Shown here piece after piece: positions 49,691-61,949 of a stretch of DNA of 64,000 bases. The first letter of the stretch is position 1. Each line of letters begins with the position of its first letter. The stretch is taken from positions 10,542,798 to 10,606,797 of the forward strand of contig CM076654.1 in NCBI GenBank assembly GCA_038496675.1, given 5' to 3'. The DNA is from Rachycentron canadum (Eukaryota > Chordata > Actinopteri > Carangiformes > Rachycentridae). Under the pieces are notes generated by a model. That model ran no database searches. It was not told where the DNA came from and saw nothing but the letters and a program-made list of their open reading frames with translations. The translations under genes and the position numbers were made by a program.

Positions 49691-51019
49691 GTAAGAAAAA
49701 AACTGATAGGGACCCTCACAACCAGACACAAGAGCCATCTCATAACGAATCTCCCTATCATTAACAGATTAGTTGACATTATCTCTGGTATTATTGGTGA
49801 TTTACTGCTTCTCCACACAGTAGCTAAAAGATTACAGTTATGCTCAGTCATTTCTGCCACACATGAAAAGAAAAGGAAAAAAACAAAAACATAAAGTTTT
49901 GGCTCACCCACATTAGAAGAAGACATACAGTATTTTATCATGTTCCATGAATAGTATTCAGCCATTCAGATACCGATCAGTGATAAAGTAAAGGAACAAT
50001 GAATAGCTTCAGTGCCCATGGAAGTCTGGACCTATACGAACACCATAAAAGACTCCTTCATTTGCTGTGTGTGATGGAGGTGGAGAGTACTGTCTGACAC
50101 ATTGCCTCAGCTGGAATGAGATCTTGAGATTTCGAAGGCCATAGCATATGATTCACATCATTTTCGCATTCATCAAACCATTCACTCACCCATCACAGCC
50201 TGTCTGGAAGGTTCTGGATTAGTTATTCTCCACTCATTTCTCCCCAACACTGCGTTCCTCCCCAGCTCTGTACTGACAACTTGGTAATAAATTTTTGAAT
50301 TTAATCTCAACCCCTTGTTCATTGGCGTGAAGGTGGTTTTGTTTGTGAATGTCACAGTATTGAAACACACCTAAATTTCTCAACACAACCCCTTACTTTG
50401 GAAAATCCACAAAACACACTGTGAACAGTTTGTGTAGTTTGTTCGGTAAAAAGTAACTCCACTGAAAATTGTGTTTTATTATAATTTGGTTACATATGAT
50501 GATTACATAAAATAATTCATACTAATGATATTATTTAATATCTCTAAATATATAAATATTATAGTTATTGAAAATTTTGAATACTAATGATATTAATGCC
50601 ATCAGGCAAATTCATTTTTAACTTTGTTTATTAGTGTTTTGACTCTGTTTTGACAAATTAATTAGACTCAAAAGTGTGTGGAGGTGGAAATTATGTGGTT
50701 ATGGCTGCACAAAAGAGAACAATACTTAATTGATAATGAAAAGGCATGAACTAATGAATAAAGGCCTAACATTGGATGTTATGATATTCCCATTATGATA
50801 AAGATTCAAGTAAAGTTCAAGTGCCTCAAATTTGTACTTAAATGCAATATTAGACTAAATGAACAAAGTTTCGTTTCACCATTACGGGATGTTTTTCAAC
50901 AAATAACTTCAATGTGCAGTCTATTACCTCCTCCATCTGTCCAACCTCACATTATGTTCTCTCCTGGTGTCACACACACGCACATAATACACACACATAC
51001 ATGCCTTCTTTTAGACCTC

Positions 51020-51150
51020 ATTATTGAGTGATAATTATAGACAGAGTGAGACGGGGAGCCATTAGTTGTGAGGGAAGGCGTGACGGGCGGGTTATTAATC
51101 AGCTGGGCTCTGATGAGGACCTGCCACTCCTCTGTCATTAATACACATCA
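51020..51150. promoter_or_regulatory. Candidate non-coding regulatory block
   Basis: Balanced-composition, non-repetitive stretch in otherwise AT-rich DNA, with two ATTAATA-type homeodomain-like sites ('ttattaatcagctg' and 'gtcattaataca') about 40 bases apart. Conservation is unknown. Confidence 0.2.
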
Positions 51151-52260
51151 GGGTCAGACTGCACACTCAGCACTTGTTTCATGGTCACCAAACATGGCTA
51201 AAGGACACACACGGAGTGACTAGATATCAATTATTAGATTGTTTAGATGGTCATTTTGGTCAGTTTTGCAAATCCATTAGTCATTTGCAGTAGTAGTACC
51301 ATCAGAGGTCCAGTGGAGGCGATGTTGCACTGTTTTCTTTTATCAGTGCCAGTGGCTGTTGAGCAAGAGCCCTGCAGCACTGCTTGGTTCAAACAATTTA
51401 ATCAGGGGGTTTTGAAGACTGATATCTAAAACAATCACTGTCCTCTACCTCATCACATTGGACAGGTTCAGCAGGTAGGGTGAAAGTTTCTCTCAGTCAT
51501 TTAGACACATATGTAACTTTAATGTGATCCATTTGGAGGCAGGATGAGTGCTCTAACCTGCATGTTTTTGATAACCCTGATGATCTGTCATTCATTGTGG
51601 TTGGCAGAGTCCCCCCACCCACCCCACCCATTTCATCACAGATTATACATCTCCTCAGCTCATCCAAGTGTTGGATAACATCTTTGGACTGTAAAACAAT
51701 TCCCTTCACTCATTACAGATTAAAGAGGTATATCAAACGCAAGATGTGCGTTGAAGGAAAAAGTGATCTTAAAACTCAGTCTTAAAGAAAAGAAAGGAAG
51801 GATGGATGGATGAGGAAGTAAAAGTTGAAGAAGCAAGGAGGAGGGAGGAAGGGGCAGAAAAAAGGCAGGAAGGTTTTAAACTCTTCAAACTTTCACTCCC
51901 ATTCTGATTCCATATCTTTTTGTCTCTAAGTCGCTGTCACTAAGTGGCTCAGCTACCACTCTTAGCACCCTGCTATAACATGTGCTCTTGCCTGTAGTGT
52001 CTCACTGCTCTTTCCTGTAGTAGCTATATAAACCCTAGCAGTTGTCTGGACTAGCCGAGGCAGGAGGGGATCAATGAGGAGATCGATAGGGTTCCTGGGA
52101 GTCCTAATAGCCCTGTTACTACTCCCTGACTCCCTGCCTGGCTGCCTGATATAGCAGAACACTTGTGGGGGGGTCAGTGTGTGTATCTGTGTGTCTATAT
52201 GTATGTGTGTGTCTTCCAAATCCTGTCTACAACCCCCCACAGTCTGTACTTGCACTTTGG

Positions 52261-52470
52261 TCATGATACAGAACAACAAGTTGTGTAATTGTGCTCACTG
52301 ATGGCTGAGGATGATCTCTCTGTGTTACATGGCTTTCTACTGTGTTCACTTTGAGCCTCCATCTCAAGTTCCCTGGAAGTCAGTGACAAGAAGACTGTGC
52401 TGAAGAGTATATACAGAGTGAAGAAGAGAATATACATGTACTTCAACACAGTTTTGAAATCCTGCTCCAT
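52261..52470 (-). CDS. Unrecognised small ORF with one transmembrane segment (doubtful)
   Basis: A 69-codon minus-strand frame beginning MEQDFKTVLKYMY. The ATG is in good context (gagaATGg). It has one strongly hydrophobic stretch (about residues 9-30) followed by a polar Ser/Glu/Arg-rich tail. I do not recognise it. No splice sites, homologue or polyadenylation logic support it, and an ORF of this length is expected by chance in 17 kb. It is listed because the membrane-helix-plus-tail pattern is more protein-like than the neighbouring ORFs. Confidence 0.12.
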   Translation of the reverse strand: MEQDFKTVLKYMYILFFTLYILFSTVFLSLTSRELEMEAQSEHSRKPCNTERSSSAISEHNYTTCCSVS

Positions 52471-54739
52471 TCTCAGCCAAAGGTATTATGTTTTTAAAAA
52501 CTAGGACTGGATGTTGTTTTAAAAAATTGGAATTTACTCAACGCTGGTCAGTTTATCTGCCATGGGTGGTGCTGCACAACCAGTGAAAACAACTGTATTA
52601 TGTCTTTTGTGGCTCAGAAGGGAGCTTAGTGTCTAAAGTCTGAGAAAATAACCCTGATGATGCATGGTTTACAAACCCGAGGTGTGGAGTCACATAGACT
52701 TAGGTGTTTACTAGACAAGAAAGGTCTTAAGATGCATAATGGGAATTGTTAGACCCAGTGTTTTTAGCTTGAATTATACTGAAAGTTAGTATAACTTGGC
52801 CTCTGCTGTATCAATTTTTTCTGTTGTGTTTTAATCTTTCTCCTTCTCCCCACCAACTTTACAGAAACACAATGTGAAATGGAGTACCCCATAAAAGGAT
52901 AAGTCTGACATTATACTGTATTTTTATTATTGTCAACAAGTCCCATGAAATTACACAAGCCAACAATGTGCTTGTTCATATCTCAATAATTTTTATGACT
53001 TCCCCAATCTGTCTGCTGCACTCATCCCAACTCTTGTGGATCCTACTAGAGACATAAATCTTTTACACACAAATATATAAGGGCTCAGTAATTTCACTTG
53101 AACAGGAGGAATAGTGCATATGAACAGGACTATTTTCAGCTGCTGCTCACCCAGTGCAATGATTCATAGCTCAGTGTGTGTTTTCAGACATTGATGGGAC
53201 AAAGGAATAAACTATATAAGGTTTTGAATACACAGACAACACAGGTTAGTTCATTTGTGTTTTATGTTCAGTTTTTTTGTTTTAATAGGATTCATTAACA
53301 ATAATATATATATTTAGTCTTTTCTGATTAAATATTTTCATGTTATGCTACTAATACTCCACATGTGAAAATATTGAGTGAAACCTTTATCACTGCTCTG
53401 AATTTAGTTGTCAACATTATATGTTTACAACCCAGCAGTCTATTAAGAAGTTAGAAATGGCTCCGCCTGGATCAGCTGCAACATTAAAATGGTGCATATA
53501 TGTTTATGCAGAGATTAGAATTCAGTATTATATGACCACACTCTAAATAGGTATCTATCTTAAAACTCACACAGCCCAGCAAAGCAGTAATTCAATAAAT
53601 CCTCCTTTCATGGAAGTTGTAATGTTCATGTGTGATATTTAGTCATTAATATAGAGTAGATAAAAGACTCAAGATTGACTTTAAGTCCTGTTTTTAAATT
53701 GTTTCTATATATCTGACTTCTTCTTCTGCTAGTGATTCCAGCTTGATGACACATTTCCAACTGGAAAATGTAATGTAACCATACCCTCAGCTCCACCTGG
53801 TGTGCATTTGCTACTACTGAGGTGTGACTAGAAGAGAAGAATTGTTTCTGTGTTTGATTTTACAGGAAGAAATCTGTATGGCAAAACTTTTGCAAACTCT
53901 ATGGGATATATTTCTGACTCGTAGCTGAGTTGATGAAGCCTGCTACAGTGTATCTGTTACCCAGTCCCTGTCTGCTACCCCCCTCTGTGTCTGCATTGAT
54001 ATTTACGCTGTGATGCAGTGCAGGTTCTCTCTGTGTGCCCACTCGAAAATTTGTTGCGAGAAAGTACAATATATAGAGACTGCCAAAGCTTGCCGCTATC
54101 TGAACACCCCGCTGATTTCTCAGATTATCAGGCTTCACACTGGCACCTCAGTTGTGGTAATAAACATGTGTAATGGCAACAACAACATCACGAGTCCAAA
54201 CTAAGTGAGTTTTACTGTCTAAATTTCAGGATATAATTTGCGCTGAAAAGATCAAAAATCTGGAACAATGAGGGAGAGTCTTTAGTAACCAGATTTCTTA
54301 GGAGTTGGGTCATCACTGGGCTTCCCTTAAACATCAAAAACAGATGGGAAGAAAGAAAAAGAGAGAGAGAAAAAAAAGGACTACAAATAAGCATGTGGAA
54401 GCTGCATTTGCGAGGCCAATGGGAAAATATTTTTAAAAATCTGGGCTGTGCACTCAAAATGCAGACACTTATGTTTAATCCGTTGTGGTGCTTCTAGTAA
54501 GACAGTGTAAGGTACAGGACATACATCACTGGATGGGTTTTGCTTCAGCTCCAGAGTGAAGATATTTATTATTTTCAATCTTGTAGTCAGTAAGTCTAAT
54601 TAAACCAACAGAATACCGTATATACAGTATAGAGCTACATTGGATGCCCACGACTCCATCAGACAATGTGCTTCTGCAGCCCATTATAACTCTCCTCAAA
54701 TAAGCCTGTGAGCACAATCATACACCACATACATCACAT

Positions 54740-55060
54740 ACTATGGATGTGAGGACGTAAAGTTCAAAGATCCGCAGTGGAGTCATGCTGGAGGCAGATG
54801 TTGCGCTATATATCGAGAGTTCCCTGCATTACGTTCCTCCTGGGTAAGATGATAAGATGATAAGGCCAGGGCCGTCCTGCATGGGCCGGGGGGAGAGGTA
54901 ATAATCGCAGCGTATAATTCAGGGTAATGAAGGCTCCACCACTAGATCAGCCATAAAGAATGACAGGGGAGGCAGACAGGGAGCCGCTCATGCATTTGAC
55001 CTCTACTGGCATCCCTCCACCTCCTATAAATTTGTGCTGTGGTCTGACTTCAGGCAAAGG
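54740..55060. promoter_or_regulatory. Candidate enhancer with tandem GATA sites
   Basis: Balanced, repeat-free block. Two GATAAG motifs are 8 bases apart (54851-54856 and 54859-54864), with GGTAATAAT and TATAATTCA sites, a TGACCTC nuclear-receptor-like half-site (about 54998) and a CTATAAATTT MEF2/TATA-like site (about 55022). It is not coding on either strand. This is inferred from composition and motif density only. Confidence 0.28.
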
Positions 55061-56249
55061 GACGGGAAAGAGGGAGACAGAAGAAAGGAGTTAGGCGGAT
55101 GTAAAGAAAAACGAGGAGGAGGAGGGAGAGGAGGTGAGTGACAGAGTGAAAGAGAGAGAAGGAGCACATGATTTAGCTTCAGCCAAGTCACAGGGGTCAA
55201 GTCTTGTTCTCTGATCTTTGGAGAAATACACTGTACTTCTTGTGCCTTGTGAGACTACTGGACCCAGAACACTGCTCCATGAGGAACTAATATGAGAGGA
55301 GAGACAGATGAAAAGAAAAACCTCCTTGTTTAATTTATTGTGATTGCAATAGTTCAAGGACACTGTCAACTGTGAGTGGCACATGAAAACATCCCCAAAA
55401 TCAACAGTGGCATCTATTGCCATCAAACAAGGAAACATTGAGCCATCTCTCACTCAACTCTCGCCCACTCAGTGCGTTTTTACCTCCAGTTCATCGGTAT
55501 GCAGGTGGTGTGACGGTATACTGTGGGCAGACTGGGCTGTGCTGCTCTCCTCTACATGTCTGCTAAATGACAGTAATTATTTTCCTGGGCTGCAGGCGAC
55601 TCATGCATGTTTTATTTCCACCTCCACCTCCCCCATCTGCCTGCATGGCAATGCATGGCATACACTGTGGTGGAATGGAGAAAAAAAAAAAAACGAGCAT
55701 TTTATTTCTCTCCATACCTTCCTATGAGTCCCCACTGGGTTCTCCAGCCTTAGTTCTTTTACTGAGGGGGCCCAGTCTTTTATGGTACAGGTGGGGGGGT
55801 TGCAGGAACTGACAGATGCTGTTAGGCTGGTCTCATGATGGTCTAGACACAGATAAAGACACCTAATGGTGGTTTCCGTACACCAACTGCTGTTGTAAGC
55901 ATTTTGCCACAAAATGGCTACCGTGTTTCAGTTCAGGTCCAGGTGTCGCTTAGTGTTGGTGGTGACATCCATCAGTGTAGTTTCTCTTCTACAATGGCTC
56001 CCAGAAAAGGATTGTGAAACAGCAAGTCTTACCAAACAGCCAAACCATACTGTATGCATCCTGCTCTGACAGAATAGTTGATCATTGTTGAAACAATTGA
56101 AACCCGACCCTGTCAGAACTCAGTCAAGGTTGCCTGATGAATGCATCCTATTAAGCCTAGAGAAGGTTGTATTTTTTTCCCCCCTTCATGGCACCATGTT
56201 GTGTGTCACGCCGTCCTGTGACATGCAGCTCGTTTGGTGCGACTCAGGG

Positions 56250-56458
56250 GATCTCTAATACCCCTGCAGCTTTCATAATGAACATGTGGCTTCTCTCTCT
56301 TGGGCACAATTTAGCGTAATTCATAAGCAGAGGACGGGGCATTAGCCAGATGGTGCTGTGGGTGGCATCCTTTCTCTGGCCATCCATTAGAACGGCGTTG
56401 GTGACAAAATTCCAATGTGAGGAGACAGACAAGGTATCTGCTTTCGGCATCCATTCAA

Positions 56459-56460
<2 letters not shown>
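56250..56460. promoter_or_regulatory. Candidate non-coding regulatory block
   Basis: Repeat-free sequence with 'gcgtaattcataa', CAGATG and CACATG-type E-boxes and 'catccattag', ending exactly at a long (TG)n run. The minus-strand ORF across it has no domain. Confidence 0.22.

Positions 56461-56507
<47 letters not shown>
56461..56507. repeat. (TG)n microsatellite
   Basis: About 23 uninterrupted TG units. Confidence 0.95.
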
Positions 56508-56511
<4 letters not shown>

Positions 56512-57440
56512 GGATAACTGGGATCTCTTTAGCACTGGTTTTCTCAGGGGCACAAGTAAAACTAGAGAAATAAATAAAAACAAGAGTAAATTAAATACAA
56601 TCAAAACATTTAGAAATGTATCTGCAGCATTTTAGCTAATCTGAAAAACAGTTTGTAAGAGAAAATTGAAAACAGGTTCTGCCCTCCACTGGGCCTCAGA
56701 AAAACAAATTTGTGCCAGATTATTTTAGAGCACAAATTTGCTTTTGGCTTGTCCCACCTTTAATCATGACTTTAACTACAACAAGAAAATAATAACAAAA
56801 TAAATTATGTCTGTTTTTGGATTGCCCAGTTTCATATATGTGTTGGTCACAGAGAACATATCCACAGGGACTTGGTTATTTTTGGATATTTGGAGGATAG
56901 TTAACCCTAACCCTAACAAATAAAAAAACAGCACTGATGAGTGGTACTGTATTTGCCAAAAAACAGATTCATAAAGAAAAAATAAACAAATCAATATTTT
57001 TGAATGAACAGTAGATCTAAAAAAAAAAAAATAAATAAAATACAAAAAGAGCATGAACTTGAAGAAGGGGCAGTTTCAGTGATAAACCCATGTTCAGCAC
57101 TGCAATGCCCCTGTGCTCCAGAGAACATATTTCATTGTTTTGGTTTTACAGGACTTTTCTGTTCCGATTCACTCTCATTACTCTCAGTGACCCCATTTCC
57201 ATTTGGAGGAGACAGCTGTTTACAGCCAAAAATCTCAGATAAACACACTGAACATTACCTATTCAGCACCAAAGACATACAAAGTTAGCCACTAGCTTTG
57301 GGACGTGTGTTGAGACTTAGTTAAAGCTGAAAGGAGGATGAAAATGAGTCTTCCATTTGCCAGGTGGCCAGAAAAATAACTCCAAATGTTATCCATTCAA
57401 ACCTTGTAAAGACTTGTCATAAGTGAAGGGCGACCACATT

Positions 57441-58320
57441 TTCAAACTCCCGGACTGCAACTGTTACCCACACCACACGTTCATTGCACAACTATGCACT
57501 TACATGCTTTTTTGTCAGGATGGAGGACAATTATTCAGCTCGTAACACACCTACTGGCCACACCTTTCAGTACCAGGGACGCCGTGAACACAGCATTGTT
57601 GCCAGGTACCTTTGTAGAGGAAGGCATGAGCTCTACAAAGGTACCTGGCAGGAGCTCTTTAGAAAAATCTCTTTGGCGGGTAACTGTTAGCATACTAGCG
57701 CTCTCAGAAATAACTGCTAGCGTCACAGGCTACGATGCTCGTTCATGACTCATAGACGAGCGACAGTCTCGACACTGATTGATTGACACACACAGACCAA
57801 TCAGTGAAACTATCAGGACAGAACATGGTCAACATCTATGTAAGTGCTGAAAACAAGTATGATATTATCTTAATTACTGTAAATGTGGTGAAAACTGGGA
57901 CAAATGTGTTACAGATATTTGTTGTGCCTGGGGATACCCAACTTGAAACCGGGACAGACCTGGTCAACCCAAGACGTCGCCGTACACATGCAGGATATGC
58001 AGGTTGTTGTTTTTTACTTGTTGTACTCACCAAAAAAGTGATTGGTGTAGCTTTCAGGACTGGAAGACATTAACTCCGTGTTTCCAAACATCGTTTACAG
58101 GATTTGATTTCTGTTTTGTCCCACAAAACCCTTGAAATGTGAGTGTGGCACCTCATCTGTAATATCCAAAAAGACGTGTGGGCTAACGTTTGTCTTCTTG
58201 ATATTTACTTTGTATGAAAGGAACCATGTGTTGTCAAGACAGTCTGTCAAACATTATAAAACAAGACCCTAGTATTCCTCTTTCTTATTTCTTTGCTTTG
58301 TGATTGGTAGGATTATTTGG
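57441..58320. other. Segment with clustered inverted repeats, possible foldback element
   Basis: Contains a 19-base perfect-arm hairpin (57601-57649) and smaller inverted repeats at about 57737-57764 (gctcgt/acgagc) and 57773-57806 (cactgattg/caatcagtg). ORFs here are explained by the palindromic sequence and have no recognised domain. Confidence 0.4.
57601..57649. repeat. Perfect inverted repeat (19-bp arms, 11-base loop)
   Basis: Arms 57601-57619 and 57631-57649 are exact reverse complements, beginning GCCAGGTACC and ending GGTACCTGGC. The transcript of either strand would fold into a long stem. Confidence 0.9.
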
Positions 58321-58333
58321 TATTGGTCCTGAG

Positions 58334-58645
58334 TGGCGGTGGCACGGTGGTGGAGTGGTTAGCACTGTTTCCACACAGCAAGAAGGTTCAGGGTTTGAAC
58401 CCCTGGACTGTGTGAAGTTTGTACGTTCTCCCTGTGCCTGTGTGGGTTCCTGCTGGGTCCTCTGGCTTCCTCCCATAGTCCACATTAGGTTAATTGGTGA
58501 CTCTAAGTTGCCCGTAGGCATGAGTGTGAGCATGAATGGTTGTTTGTCTCTATATGTCAGCCCTGCAACAAACTGGCGATGTCCAGGGTGTACCACACCC
58601 TCATTCAATGTCAGGTGGGATTTGCTCCAGCCCCGCCCCCCAGCG
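58334..58645 (+). mobile_element. tRNA-derived SINE
   Basis: Begins 'ggcggtggcacggtgg' with a box A (tggtggagtggtt, 58348-58360) and a box B (GGTTTGAACCC, 58392-58402), then a tRNA-unrelated body with landmarks 'gtttgtacgttctccctgtg', 'ggttaattggtgactctaa', 'gcatgaatggttgtttgtct' and 'caacaaactggcgatgtcca', and a 'tttgctccagccccgcc' end. This order of blocks is that of a very common teleost SINE family as I recall it. The 123-codon ORF across it is an artefact of the SINE. Confidence 0.8.
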
Positions 58646-59149
58646 CTGGTAACATATTTTTTTATAATAAGCTGAGGCATAAAGTGTTTCTTTATGAGTT
58701 GAGAAACTTCTTCTCCTTCTTGAGATAAATAAACCATTTAAAATTCCATCTGATTATCTGAACTGGGCTGTCTTGCTTATCTCATGGAAAGTTTGTGTTT
58801 TGGAGATAAGTGGTTTTGACATGACAGCAACATAATATGTACATGTTTGTGTTTGGTGATTTTTATTTTTTTTTTTACCATATAAATAATGCAAATAAAA
58901 ACCGTATCAACAAAGCAAAGGGCTTATGAATGAAAATCAAATGTTTATATTAGCTGGCGATATGTAAAAGGCACCAATTATTTCAACTTCTCATAAATTG
59001 TGAGTGATATCTACAGACACATACATATGAGCAAACACACATATCAGTAACAGACTCAAATGCATGTGTATGCTCACACAACACACACACACATTCTGAT
59101 CAGCAACTCAGCCTTGCGTGGCTCTCACTTCGTCAGTGGAGGTGTCAGG

Positions 59150-59163
59150 GTCCCCATGGCAAC
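59150..59163. promoter_or_regulatory. RFX X-box-like site
   Basis: GTCCCCATGGCAAC matches the RFX dimer consensus closely, within a repeat-free block (about 59095-59260). Confidence 0.3.
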
Positions 59164-59329
59164 TGTATAATGGGGCAGGCCTAATTCAATCCCAGGGGCG
59201 AATGGTGGGTCTGGCAAAGACGCAGGCGGAGAATTGGTCTGGGTTTTGAAACCTATTCAAGTCAGAGCTGATGCGTTTTAGCTGCTGCATGCTCAGTCAC
59301 CGAAGAAAAAAACATCCTGTCTCCACTCA

Positions 59330-59590
59330 TACCCAACTTTCGCATCCACTCTTAATCTCTTCTCTTGATGTGACTCTTTTTCGCTCTTCTCTCTCTTTCA
59401 CTCTCTCACACCTTAGGCTCACTTTGTTTATTCACTCGCTTTTCAGTTTCATTTTCTCTCCTCATGACTACACCTCCTTGCCTTTCTCTTCCTCCTCACT
59501 CCCTCCTCTATCTCTCCCTTGCTTTGGTCTCTATTCAATCAATATCTCATACACTCTGAGTCTCCTCACCTCGCTCCCTCTCTCTCCCTG
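59330..59590. repeat. Polypyrimidine-rich tract
   Basis: C/T-rich on the plus strand over roughly 260 bases, with interruptions. The ORF at 59271-59591 is a Ser/Leu/Pro low-complexity reading of it. Confidence 0.7.
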
Positions 59591-61949
59591 ACATTCAGGC
59601 TCAGGAACCTGATAGGATTTCATTAGTACCTCAGGATCTTGTTGTATTATTGTTATCCCTCCCTGAAGAAGACAGGGATTAACACAGGGACTGGAGACAA
59701 CTTAAAGTAATAAGCCAGGAGCCAGCGGTCCACAATCACACATACGCACTCATACACCCACAAAAGGTGAGCGGGGAAGGGAAGGAGAGAGGAGGCGGCA
59801 AAGATCCACATGCAAAAGGGAGGAGGCAGCCGCAGACTATTCCCGTATTGTTATTACCATGCCAAACCAATCACAGAGCTTCATACATGCAGCCCAGAGA
59901 GAGTGAGGCTCGCAGCTTGTTAAGGAGGGAACAGTTTGTTACAGGGGGAGAATGGTGCGTAACTCCTGTCACTGGTTCTGCATATAGAAAGGCCTGGGAC
60001 TGGCCTGGGGCTATCTGTGTTTGCAGATGGGGGAGGGGAGGAAGGAAGTGGGTAGATTTGCATCCCTTTGACTCTATATCTCTAAGCACCAGAGGGAGAG
60101 GAGAGGAGAGGAGAGGTTGTGTGAAAACCCCCAAAATTATACTGAGAAACTGGTTGGTCGATAGCTGTTGCTGACTGGTGCCATCGAACTCAACTCATGC
60201 AAGCATTTAAATCCAGTCTGATTTACATACTGTAGTGTTCGCCACAGTTGCACTTGACATAAAGTGTTTTTCACTAATACAAGCCCAGCCACACTCATGA
60301 GAGGAGAGTGAAGATGTAGAGCCGAGGAAGCAATGTTCACACAACCATGCACAGGCTCAGAGATTGGCCATTACATTGACTTGAATAGATTTCTTGTGTG
60401 CATGAATAGCCCAGTGAGAAGAAAAAAAAAAAAAAAAGACTATGTTTCCTCTCCATGGGTTCATATTGATATTCATAGTGGCTCTCCACACCAAGAGCAC
60501 AAATGTCACTGAAAATGGCCTTGATATATGCTCTCATTCTCTCCTCTTCCTGTCGCTCCATCCCTCTTTCTCTCTGTCTCTCTTCCCCCTTCTTTGTTCC
60601 TGTTCACCGGACGCACAGTGCCTGCTGCTGCCGGAAAAAGGAAAAAAAAAAGGCAGTGGATGGATGACGGAGTGAGTGGGGGACATCATGCTGTTATTCA
60701 TCTAGGCTTTTAATCAACGAGCATGGGAATGTTAATGCTATCTCTTCCTGCAAAGCCTGCCAACCTTGACTATGGTGTTGTTTATTCCTGCGGTGCAGCC
60801 CCAGATCTTCAGAGCACACTGCACACACTATTAAATGTCACTTTACCTGGAATCTGAAGCTCTCTTTGGCTCTGAGGGCTATTCTGCAAGCCTAAAAGAA
60901 TGTGGTGGCTGTCGTGAAGTCATTTCAGCTTGGATTCGATCTCCGCCATGTCTTTATCAAAGTATGTGACATTTTGCCTTTGACAAACCACAGAATATCA
61001 ATTTGAAACATGTGCGTTACATGTGCGTTTTATGTCTATGAATTCTATTAGGAGAGGAAAAGAGAAGTCAAGTGGGTTTTTCCTCCATATCTCAGCATTC
61101 ATTATGACATTATAAACACTGGAAGACAGATTAAGAGCCTTTGGACAGGCATCCGGCAGAGTTGGCAATAACAGTGAGAGATGAAGTGAAAGTATTTTGG
61201 GGTGGGAGTGGTCAGGTCGCAGGTGCATAAATCTCTGTCTATTTGTTAATTGTCCTTGGAAACCATTGGATGACGCTGATTTTGGCTCAGGTTTGTTCAT
61301 CAAGCTGGGAAGTAGGCACAGAGTGGGGATCAAAACAGAATTACTCCACGAAGCTTGTTCATCATGAAAGTGCGAACAAACCTGTAGCTTGTCTATCAGA
61401 GTGGTGACAAATATTTCATCTTAAGGACCTTAAAGCCATGGTAGCAAAAGCATCAACACAAACAACAACCTGTTTGCTGTTAGGTGTATTTGAGAATGAG
61501 GAAGAACCATCATGGAAGAGTCATGTGCAATGCAGAAAAAATGATATGCATAAAACAAACACCAAATGAGCCCCTGATGAGTAACTGCATATTCCAGGGC
61601 ACTACTCCCCCTGATCTGGTGATAGTTCAAATGACATTTGGCTGACTTGTTATACATAGCTCAATATCTTCCAATAGCTTATAATGATTACCGATATTGG
61701 AACCAATAAAACATTTGTGGGCCAGAAATTGTGAAAGAATAAAATTAAATGATGTGTGTAACTTTGTTCTAACATTTTATGCCCCTCTGAGGCTCATTCT
61801 GCTCTGCCTGAAAACGGTGAGAATGTCAAAAGAGGTAAAAAAGATGGCACCACAGTGTGTGCTCAGGGTGTAAGTTATGGCCGTAACTTTCTCACTCTGT
61901 CAGGCGCTTTAACCGTCTGTCCTGGAGGACACATTAACTTGGTATCCTT

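Larger units (their letters stand above)
47066..52260. other. Gene-poor region with local duplications
   Basis: No convincing gene. Contains the duplicated segments around 47.1 and 49.2-49.7 kb, two perfect palindromes (47573-47590 and 48305-48326), a T-run at 49563-49580 and purine-rich stretches near 51785-51875. Confidence 0.5.
52471..57440. other. Gene-poor region with candidate regulatory blocks and microsatellites
   Basis: No convincing gene. Holds a candidate enhancer (54740-55060), a purine-rich tract (about 55060-55165), a unique-looking block (56250-56460), a (TG)n run (56461-56507) and two adjacent CCCTAA units at 56903-56917 that are too short to be telomeric. Confidence 0.5.
58646..61930. 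other. Gene-poor region with pyrimidine-rich tracts
   Basis: No convincing gene. Holds an RFX-like site (59150-59163), a long C/T-rich stretch (about 59330-59590), a purine-rich patch near 60085-60118, another C/T-rich stretch (60535-60602) and a balanced block (about 60770-61000). Confidence 0.5.

Noticed and set aside
49633..49965. 110-codon minus-strand ORF
   Set aside because: It overlaps duplicated segment X, and I recognise no transposase or other domain.
56903..56917. CCCTAA repeats resembling telomere sequence
   Set aside because: Only about two and a half units; within chance expectation and not an interstitial telomere.
57494..57748. 84-codon ORF with mirrored antisense ORF
   Set aside because: The similar peptides on both strands come from the perfect inverted repeat, not from a gene.
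58348..58402. Functional tRNA gene
   Set aside because: Box A and box B are present, but no cloverleaf with paired acceptor stems; it is the head of a SINE.
58304..58737. ORFs of 123 and 150 codons on opposite strands
   Set aside because: They lie on the tRNA-derived SINE and are artefacts of its sequence.
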